Shown: positions 1 to 4,621 of the stretch, piece by piece
Position numbering within the stretch: position 1 is the first letter of the stretch
Layout of the letters: every line of letters starts with the position of its first letter
Source of the DNA: JAZDKP01 sp043802925
GTDB lineage: Bacteria > Fibrobacterota > OXYB2-FULL-49-7 > JAEUSG01
Assembly (NCBI GenBank): GCA_043802925.1
Contig: JAZDKP010000257.1
Location: forward strand, 1 to 5,517
Direction: 5' to 3'
DNA length: 5,517 bases
Made by a program: the position numbers and the translations under genes
The notes under the pieces: model-generated
The model's database searches: none
What the model was told of the DNA's origin: nothing
The model's input: the letters and a program-made list of their open reading frames with translations, nothing else

Positions 1-126
1 ATGGCCTTGAGTGCTTTTACGAGGCCAAAACTGCGGTAGGTAAATTTACGACCCGATTTCCGCCATGGTCGCTTCTTCTTGGCGCTAAATTCCGTACAAA
101 TATTCCCGTTTTGCGGCGTTGCCCAT
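1..126 (-). pseudogene. Possible broken 5' end of a transposase gene (remnant)
   Basis: On the minus strand an ATG at 126-124 is preceded by a good Shine-Dalgarno sequence (GGGAG, 9 nt away). It opens a reading frame MGNAAKREYLYGI that stops at TAG (87-85). The next codons in the same frame give RQEEATMAEIGS, then another stop. The AKREYL start followed by a basic, Glu-rich stretch recalls the N-termini of DDE transposases whose next segment is normally a helix-turn-helix. That resemblance is from memory and short, so it is weak. Repeats upstream of this ATG (146-226) would fit a subterminal IS region. The element, if real, would continue left of the window. The alternative is plain intergenic DNA with a chance start. 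Confidence 0.27.
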
Positions 127-145
127 AGATATATGCTCCCTTTTG

Positions 146-212
146 TTCGGTTACATACGTGACAAAAGACGTTCAGATACGTTGCCTCATAACCCCCTGG
201 CTTCGGTTACAT
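146..212. repeat. Pair of 11-bp direct repeats TTCGGTTACAT
   Basis: TTCGGTTACAT occurs at 146-156 and again at 202-212, a period of 56 bp. Both copies lie just upstream of the possible minus-strand transposase start. Paired short repeats like this can be subterminal transposase sites or operator sites. The function is unknown. Confidence 0.5.
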
Positions 213-226
213 TATTTGTGAGGCAA
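182..226. repeat. 8-bp inverted repeat TTGCCTCA / TGAGGCAA
   Basis: TTGCCTCA (182-189) and TGAGGCAA (219-226) are perfect inverted copies 29 bp apart. They enclose the second TTCGGTTACAT copy. The run of Ts needed for a terminator is absent, so a protein-binding site or a mobile-element end is more likely than a transcription stop. Confidence 0.45.
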
Positions 227-288
227 TTCGCTGTTCACATAAAACATTAAAGGGTATTGCATTCCTTTTCACAAGGAAGCCCCGTCTT

Positions 289-315
289 GGCCGGTCAATG
301 GAATCCGGCCTTTTT
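289..315 (+). terminator. Rho-independent terminator before the operon
   Basis: GGCCGG (289-294) pairs with CCGGCC (305-310) across a 10-nt loop and is followed at once by TTTTT (311-315). The stem is GC-only but just 6 bp, so strength is probably moderate. The T-run is on the plus-strand side only. It would stop transcription entering from the left and insulate the dehydrogenase operon. Confidence 0.6.
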
Positions 316-316
316 C

Positions 317-345
317 TTGTTTTAATATTCCGAACAAGCTATTTT
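317..345 (+). promoter_or_regulatory. Weak sigma70-like promoter candidate for the operon
   Basis: TTGTTT (317-322) and TATTTT (340-345) are 17 bp apart and match the -35 and -10 consensus at 3/6 and 4/6. A second possible -10, CATAAT (363-368, 5/6), lies closer to the gene but has no good -35. A promoter is expected here because a terminator lies just upstream and the next gene starts at 402, but neither candidate is convincing. Confidence 0.25.
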
Positions 346-388
346 TAGTTATTCAAATTTCACATAATTCAATTTCCGACCATAAGTT

Positions 389-392
389 AGGA
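389..392 (+). promoter_or_regulatory. Ribosome binding site of the E1 gene
   Basis: AGGA lies 9 nt before the ATG at 402. This supports that ATG as the start, and the protein begins at the normal place for an E1-alpha domain. Confidence 0.55.
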
Positions 393-401
393 CTTGTTTC
401 C

Positions 402-2339
402 ATGACCCAGGAGCAGTTAAAAGAGGCCGTAAAAATCCGGTGCGTTGAACAGACCTTCCTTCGTCTGTTCAGCCAGGGCCGACTTAACGGCACGGTCCAT
501 ACCTGCGTGGGCCAGGAGTGGAGCGCGGTGGCGCTCTGCGGCCAGCTTGGGGAAGCCGACAGTGTAGTTTCCAACCACCGCTGCCATGGCCATTATATCT
601 CCTTTACAAAAGATTATAAAGGGTTGATTGCGGAGCTGATGGGCAAGGGGTGCGGCGTCTGCGGTGGCGTGGGCAGCAGCCAGCATCTTCATAAAGGGAA
701 CTTCTTTTCCAATGGCATCCAGGGCGGTATGGTGCCGGTTGCCGCGGGCCTGGCTTTGGCCAAAAAACTGTCCGGGGAAAAAGGAGTCGTTGTCGCCTTT
801 ATCGGCGAAGGAACCCTGGGAGAAGGCGTTGTGTACGAAACCATGAACATCGCCTCAAAATGGGAACTGCCGCTGCTGATAGTCTGCGAAAACAACCGGT
901 ATTCACAATCAACTCCGCAGGACATTGCCCTTGCCGGCGATATCTGCGCCAGGGCTGAAGCCTTTTCCATCCGGAGCTTTAAGAGCAATACCTGGGACGT
1001 CGATGATCTGATTTCCGCGGCCTCCGAATCGATTCAATATGTCCGGACACAGGGCAAACCCGCCTTTCATCTTGTCGAGACCTACCGGCTTAACGCCCAC
1101 TCCAAGGGCGACGACGACCGGGATAAGGCTGAAATCCAAAAGTACCAGGAAAAGGATTCCATCAACGCCTATGCCAGGAAGAATCCCGGCCCCTACAAGG
1201 AAATTGAAAAAGAGGTCCAGGCGGAAATCGACACCATTGTTACTGAAATGGAAAAAACCCCGGCGCTGTTGATCGATGAATACTTTCCAAAATCCGGGGT
1301 TTCCGATGTACCGCTGGAATGGCGGCCGGAGAATGATGTTGATAAAAGATATTCCACACTTATCAACGAGTTTTTCACAGACGCCATGAAAGCGGATCCC
1401 CGTGTTGTTTTCATGGGGGAGGACGTCCTGTCGCCCTATGGTGGGGCGTTCAAGGTCGCGAACGGACTTTCAGACAAATTCCCGGATCGGGTTTTTTCTA
1501 CTCCCATCAGCGAAGCCGCCATTGTCGGCATTGGCAACGGGCTGGCACTGGCTGGCTTCAAGCCCTATGTCGAGCTGATGTTCGGAGATTTTATTACGCT
1601 GGCTTTTGACCAGCTTGTCAATCACGCGTCAAAGTTCCACCATATGTACAACCGGCAGATTTCCTGCCCCCTGGTGGTCCGGACGCCCATGGGCGGGCGG
1701 CGCGGCTACGGGCCCACTCATTCCCAGACACTCGACCGGTTTCTTATCGGCATCGACAATGTCAAGACCGTGGCGCTCAACCGGATGGCCGATCCCCGGA
1801 GAATTTATCAGGCAATTTATTCAAACGAAATCCACCCTGTCATCGTCATCGAGAACAAATCAGACTATGCCAAAAAATATGTCTATCGAAAAATATTGAA
1901 TTATCAGGTTCTTGTATCCACCGGGAATTTCCCCTGGGTCCGGATTGCCCCGGCCAAGGCGTTGCCGGACCTGACCATTTTTGCTTATGGTGGGATGCTG
2001 GAAATTGTCCTGGATACACTGGAACCGCTTTTCAACGAATTTGAAGTGAAAGTCGAGGTGCTGGCGCCGACCCTTATTTCTCCCTGCGATATCCGTCCTG
2101 TTTTGGCCTCGGTCATGCAAACCCGGAAGCTTCTTGTTATTGAAGAGGGAAACATGACCGGCGGGGTTGGAGCGGAAATCGTGGCTCAGTTGGCTGCGTC
2201 CGTTACTGAGCACATACAAGTGAAACGGATTGGAGCGCTTCCCGTTCCCATCGCCGCCTGCCCTTCGCTCGAGGAGCTTGTGCTCCCGGGGCCCCTCTTA
2301 ATAATCAACGCGGCCAAGGAGATGGTTTATGGCGACTAA
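402..2339 (+). CDS. Fused alpha-beta E1 of a thiamine-diphosphate 2-oxo acid dehydrogenase
   Basis: This cytosolic enzyme would decarboxylate a 2-oxo acid on thiamine diphosphate (ThDP) and reductively acylate the lipoyl group of its E2 partner, encoded next. Residues 1-300 are E1-alpha: the HRCHGHYIS substrate-loop region (59-67), the GGVGSSQHLH loop (88-97), the ThDP/metal motif starting GEG (135-137) and ending NN (164-165), and the active-site loop YRLNAHSKGDDD (228-239). Residues 315-645 are E1-beta: GEDVLSPYGGAFK (339-351), TPISEA with the cofactor-activating Glu371, THSQ (439-442), and the C-terminal transketolase-type domain with EEGNMTGGVGAE (581-592). The two are usually separate chains of roughly 330 residues each, so this is a complete natural fusion with a short linker near 295-320. 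GEG replaces the more common GDG, a tolerated variant. The substrate cannot be read from sequence; pyruvate/acetoin-type or branched-chain 2-oxo acids are possible. It is translationally coupled to the E2 gene. Confidence 0.93.
   Translation: MTQEQLKEAVKIRCVEQTFLRLFSQGRLNGTVHTCVGQEWSAVALCGQLGEADSVVSNHRCHGHYISFTKDYKGLIAELMGKGCGVCGGVGSSQHLHKGNFFSNGIQGGMVPVAAGLALAKKLSGEKGVVVAFIGEGTLGEGVVYETMNIASKWELPLLIVCENNRYSQSTPQDIALAGDICARAEAFSIRSFKSNTWDVDDLISAASESIQYVRTQGKPAFHLVETYRLNAHSKGDDDRDKAEIQKYQEKDSINAYARKNPGPYKEIEKEVQAEIDTIVTEMEKTPALLIDEYFPKSGVSDVPLEWRPENDVDKRYSTLINEFFTDAMKADPRVVFMGEDVLSPYGGAFKVANGLSDKFPDRVFSTPISEAAIVGIGNGLALAGFKPYVELMFGDFITLAFDQLVNHASKFHHMYNRQISCPLVVRTPMGGRRGYGPTHSQTLDRFLIGIDNVKTVALNRMADPRRIYQAIYSNEIHPVIVIENKSDYAKKYVYRKILNYQVLVSTGNFPWVRIAPAKALPDLTIFAYGGMLEIVLDTLEPLFNEFEVKVEVLAPTLISPCDIRPVLASVMQTRKLLVIEEGNMTGGVGAEIVAQLAASVTEHIQVKRIGALPVPIAACPSLEELVLPGPLLIINAAKEMVYGD
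2316..2321 (+). promoter_or_regulatory. Strong Shine-Dalgarno of E2 inside the E1 gene
   Basis: AAGGAG lies 7 nt before the E2 ATG at 2329, within the last codons of E1. With the 11-bp gene overlap this predicts translational coupling, as expected for partners of one complex. Confidence 0.8.
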
Positions 2340-3642
2340 ATTAGATGTCCTGGTGCCCCGTGAAAATGTCAACGATGAGTCTGTCACCATTGTTCACGTG
2401 CATTTAAAGACAGGCGACCCGGTTAAACCTACGGATGCCCTGATTGATATTGAAACCTCCAAGCTGGTTTTTACGGTTGAAGCGGAGATTGACGGTTTCA
2501 TAGAATATTGCTGTGCGCAGGGAGATGAAGTTCCCGTGGGTTCGCTTATTGCCAGAATTCACGACAGCGCAGTCAGCATCGCCGCGTCAGCAAAAAAGAC
2601 CGAAAGCGGCAGTGCGGTTCCCGTTGATCCTTCATTGAAGCCATCCTTTTCAGAAGCTGCCAAGTTTAAAATCCGTGAAAGCGGGCTTTCAGAGGCGGAT
2701 TTTATTGGCCATGATTTTATCACCGTAGGTGATATCCAGCGGAAATTGAATCCAAATAGCCCAAGTGTCCGCGATAAAAAAAGCGTTGGAAAGCATGAGG
2801 CGGATATCAGCAAGCTGGATGTGGATGCCGTGGAACTTCCCCTGGCCAAGCGCAGGGAAATCGAATACCTGAGCGACGTCGCATTGTCTGGCCTGGTGAG
2901 CAGCGTCAGCGTCACGGTCAATACTAATAAATTACTGGGTGCGCTCTCGGAAAGGCTGCCCAGTTCGCCCAGTCCTTTACTTGCCGTCATTACTTACGAA
3001 ATAAGCCGGTTGTTGAAAACCCAAAAAGAGTTCAATGCCTTTTATCATAATGGTAAAATGATGGCTTACAGGTCAGTGGGTATCGGGGTTGCCGTTGATA
3101 TTGACGACGGCTTGAAAGTCGTGACCCTGAAAAACGCGGACACCCTGCCCCTGGATGCTGTTGATGCCACTTTGTTCGAACTGGTCGGCAAGTATTTGGA
3201 TAAAAAACTGGAGACAACGGATGTGACGGGCTCGACCTTCACCATCACTGACCTCTCGGGTGAAGGGGCCGCGTCGTTTTTGCCGCTTATCAACCATCGC
3301 CAGTCATCCATTCTGGCGATTTCCGCAATCGACAGCGCGCTCCATCGGGTAACGCTTACGCTTTCGTTTGACCACCGCGTTGCCACAGGGCTTGGCGCGG
3401 CGCGCCTGCTCAAGTCGCTTCAGGAACGCCTGGAAAGCGAAGATTATTCGCCCGTGTCCTTCAGTGAACCGGAAAACGACCCGGTCAATGCCGTCGGTTC
3501 AATGCCTGAGCAGTTTGTCTGCTCTCATTGCTTCAAAACAGTTGACGAAGACGCGCAAAATAACGGTCCTGGATTGCTGCGGGTGGTCGGGCCGGATGGA
3601 AAGGACCGTTTTATCTGCCAGCTGTGCTGGGAAGGATGGTAA
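2329..3642 (+). CDS. E2 lipoyl acyltransferase with C-terminal zinc-ribbon-like tail
   Basis: This is the core acyltransferase expected to work with the preceding E1, moving an acyl group from its lipoyl arm to a thiol acceptor (CoA in known complexes). Residues 1-78 form a lipoyl domain with lipoylation Lys45 in IETSK. A linker leads to a degenerate peripheral-subunit-binding domain (about 105-140). The catalytic domain spans about 166-372, with GSTFTITDLSGEGAASFLPL (301-320) and FDHRVATGLGAARLLKSL (347-364). His349 is the catalytic His, but the usual Asp of HRxxxDG-type motifs is Thr353. After the normal end of the fold comes an acidic linker and a segment with Cys398-X2-Cys401 and Cys430-X2-Cys433, a zinc-ribbon pattern not normal for E2. 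The protein is 437 residues, near family length for one lipoyl domain plus the extra tail. The start at 2329 is fixed by the Shine-Dalgarno sequence and the lipoyl domain. E2 identity is firm; the acceptor and activity are uncertain. Confidence 0.92.
   Translation: MATKLDVLVPRENVNDESVTIVHVHLKTGDPVKPTDALIDIETSKLVFTVEAEIDGFIEYCCAQGDEVPVGSLIARIHDSAVSIAASAKKTESGSAVPVDPSLKPSFSEAAKFKIRESGLSEADFIGHDFITVGDIQRKLNPNSPSVRDKKSVGKHEADISKLDVDAVELPLAKRREIEYLSDVALSGLVSSVSVTVNTNKLLGALSERLPSSPSPLLAVITYEISRLLKTQKEFNAFYHNGKMMAYRSVGIGVAVDIDDGLKVVTLKNADTLPLDAVDATLFELVGKYLDKKLETTDVTGSTFTITDLSGEGAASFLPLINHRQSSILAISAIDSALHRVTLTLSFDHRVATGLGAARLLKSLQERLESEDYSPVSFSEPENDPVNAVGSMPEQFVCSHCFKTVDEDAQNNGPGLLRVVGPDGKDRFICQLCWEGW
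3508..3639 (+). other. Zinc-ribbon-like domain at the E2 C-terminus
   Basis: This is the coding segment for residues 394-437. It holds CSHC (398-401) and CQLC (430-433), 28 residues apart, with a GPDGKDR turn between them and a short WEGW end. Four cysteines in two CxxC knuckles are the classic zinc-ribbon layout. Zinc binding is inferred. The position after the catalytic domain would place it on the surface of an E2 core, where it could dock a partner. Confidence 0.65.
3632..3636 (+). promoter_or_regulatory. Ribosome binding site of the carrier/PPTase gene
   Basis: AAGGA lies 12 nt before the ATG at 3649, inside the final codons of E2. The spacing is long, so initiation probably depends partly on ribosomes finishing E2 six bases upstream. 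Confidence 0.5.
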
Positions 3643-3648
3643 ACACGT

Positions 3649-3873
3649 ATGCATGATGAACTGAAAGCAATTGTCGCGATCTTTTTAAAGAAACCGGCGG
3701 ATTCCATCACCGAAGAAACGCGCATTGGCCGCAACGCCATACAAGGGTCGGTATTGATTCACCGCATGTATGCCAACCTGGCTAAAAACGGGTACAAGGT
3801 TGCGAAGATGACAACGATACAGACGTTCGGGGACCTGCTCACGGACCTGGGGCTTTCGGGTGCGCAGGGGGGC
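3649..3873 (+). other. Acyl-carrier-like domain with putative attachment Ser34
   Basis: This is the coding segment for residues 1-75. Its predicted helix-loop-helix order matches a carrier protein, with Ser34 (codon TCG 3748-3750) at the start of the second helix. The motif is QGSV rather than the usual LGxDSL, so modification at this Ser is a prediction. Confidence 0.55.
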
Positions 3874-4266
3874 TGCATTCAGTCAAGACCGGCTCCTGCC
3901 AGACCGGCAGCGCCGCCCGTAACCCTTAAAAAAGCCCTGCCGTTGAGCGTGGGAATAGATATCCAGGAAATCAGCCAGTTGCCAGTTGTTTCTGATTACA
4001 GGACGGATGACTTCTACAAGCAGAATTTCAGCGTGCGTGAGATTGAATACTGTGTTTTGCAGGCCAATCCGATTGCTTCGTTTGCCGGCAAATTCGCGGC
4101 CAAGGAGGCGATTGTCAAGGCCTGTCCTGCCCTGAGGCCGGTTCCGTTCAAGGATATCGAAATTCTGAACGATTTATCAGGCGCGCCGCAGTTCCGGAAT
4201 TTTCCGCTCTCCATATCCCATTCCAACTCGACCGTGGTTGCCGTGGCGATTTGCTATAACGGGTAA
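3649..4266 (+). CDS. ACP-like domain fused to AcpS-type 4'-phosphopantetheinyl transferase
   Basis: The C-terminal half is an AcpS-family phosphopantetheinyl transferase, which moves the 4'-phosphopantetheine of CoA onto a carrier-protein serine. It shows VGIDIQEIS (101-109, metal ligand Asp104), FAGKFAAKEAIVKA (145-158, metal ligand Glu153) and LSISHS (187-192). About 108 residues (98-205) is close to a normal AcpS of about 120. The N-terminal 75 residues resemble an acyl carrier protein: a leading helix, the DSITEET loop, then GSVLIHRMYANL (33-44) where DSL plus helix II would be, putting Ser34 at the attachment position, and a closing helix TTIQTFGDLLTDLG. The Asp before the Ser is Gly, so the carrier call is weaker than the transferase call. 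A Pro/Ala-rich linker (about 79-91) joins them. The position six bases after E2 suggests the carrier is the acyl acceptor of the E1-E2 pair (inference). The alternative is that the N-terminal part is a non-carrier docking domain. Confidence 0.85.
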   Translation: MHDELKAIVAIFLKKPADSITEETRIGRNAIQGSVLIHRMYANLAKNGYKVAKMTTIQTFGDLLTDLGLSGAQGGCIQSRPAPARPAAPPVTLKKALPLSVGIDIQEISQLPVVSDYRTDDFYKQNFSVREIEYCVLQANPIASFAGKFAAKEAIVKACPALRPVPFKDIEILNDLSGAPQFRNFPLSISHSNSTVVAVAICYNG

Positions 4267-4331
4267 GTCAGCCAGCGCAGAGCAGTATTTGCGTGATATG
4301 CGCCGAGTTGCTGGATTTGTCCGAATTTATT

Positions 4332-4360
4332 TTAACAGTATTATTCTTCGTGTATATAAA
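4332..4360 (+). promoter_or_regulatory. Sigma70-like promoter upstream of the glycosyltransferase
   Basis: TTAACA (4332-4337) and TATAAA (4355-4360) each match the -35 and -10 consensus at 5/6, with the optimal 17-bp spacing. Transcription would begin near 4367, leaving an untranslated leader of about 255 nt before the ATG at 4622. AT-rich DNA gives chance matches, so confidence is moderate. Confidence 0.42.
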
Positions 4361-4404
4361 ATGCCAGCCGCGGTTAATTTAATAAAATATATGCCTGAAT
4401 TGAA

Positions 4405-4418
4405 TTGATTTAAGTCAA
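4405..4418. promoter_or_regulatory. FNR/CRP-family-like palindrome TTGAT-N4-GTCAA
   Basis: TTGATTTAAGTCAA matches the FNR consensus TTGAT-N4-ATCAA at 9 of 10 specified bases. It lies about 45 bp downstream of the predicted start of transcription, so it would act as a repressor site there, or as an activator site for a later promoter. A single 14-bp match in AT-rich DNA may be chance. Confidence 0.25.
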
Positions 4419-4460
4419 GAGTTGTTTTCTGCCATCCCAATGGTTGATGAAATAGAGCAA

Positions 4461-4580
4461 TGCTCTTAATAAATCTACCGCGAACATCGTAGACTTGTAA
4501 GTCAATGTTTGAGGGTAACGACGTTTCATAAGATAGGCGTCACTGGATAAAAAAAGCTCAAGGAAAGTATATTAAGAGCA
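4461..4580 (+). promoter_or_regulatory. Possible structured RNA leader of the glycosyltransferase gene
   Basis: An 11-bp perfect inverted repeat, TGCTCTTAATA (4461-4471) and TATTAAGAGCA (4570-4580), could close a 120-nt domain that ends 41 nt before the ATG. Inside it are TCTAC/GTAGA (4474-4478, 4489-4493), the alternative GACTT/AAGTC (4492-4496, 4499-4503), which shares bases with it, and a 7-pair stem with two G-U pairs (4520-4526 with 4535-4541). Mutually exclusive inner stems are typical of switches. I recognise no known riboswitch. It could also be DNA-level repeats. Confidence 0.25.
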
Positions 4581-4621
4581 CTCGGATACGAAAAAAAATA
4601 ACTTATTGTAAGTGCCATCAT

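Larger units (their letters stand above)
4267..4621. other. 355-bp AT-rich intergenic region between operon and glycosyltransferase
   Basis: No plausible gene is present on either strand. The region contains a promoter candidate (4332-4360), an FNR-like palindrome (4405-4418), and a set of inverted repeats (4454-4580) that could fold in RNA. I see no clear rho-independent terminator after the operon: no GC-rich stem is followed by a T-run. The operon may therefore read through or stop by Rho. Confidence 0.7.

Noticed and set aside
1..206. Minus-strand frame open from the window edge to a stop at 207-209, coding about 68 residues with a CxxC.
   Set aside because: It has no ATG, GTG or TTG start in the window and no recognisable family. 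The frame next to it has the better start signal, so it is probably chance.
1860..2219. 119-residue minus-strand frame inside the E1 gene.
   Set aside because: It lies wholly opposite conserved E1-beta coding sequence and shows no family motif.
2559..2990. 143-residue minus-strand frame inside the E2 gene.
   Set aside because: It is low-complexity, Ser/Leu-rich and antisense to the E2 linker and catalytic domain; a shadow frame.
3368..3664. 98-residue plus-strand frame across the E2 end and the carrier start.
   Set aside because: It is out of frame with two well-supported genes and has no motif. The CxxC pairs are real only in the E2 frame.
4361..4408. 15-codon leader peptide frame right after the predicted promoter.
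   Set aside because: The ATG lies at or before the expected transcription start and has no ribosome site or attenuator-like codon run.
4454..4470. AGAGC-AAT-GCTCT hairpin as a terminator of the operon.
   Set aside because: The stem is 5 bp with a 3-nt loop and is followed by TAATAAAT rather than a T-run.
4267..4621. JUMPStart/ops element expected before polysaccharide genes.
   Set aside because: No GGCGGTAGCGTG-like core is present on the plus strand.
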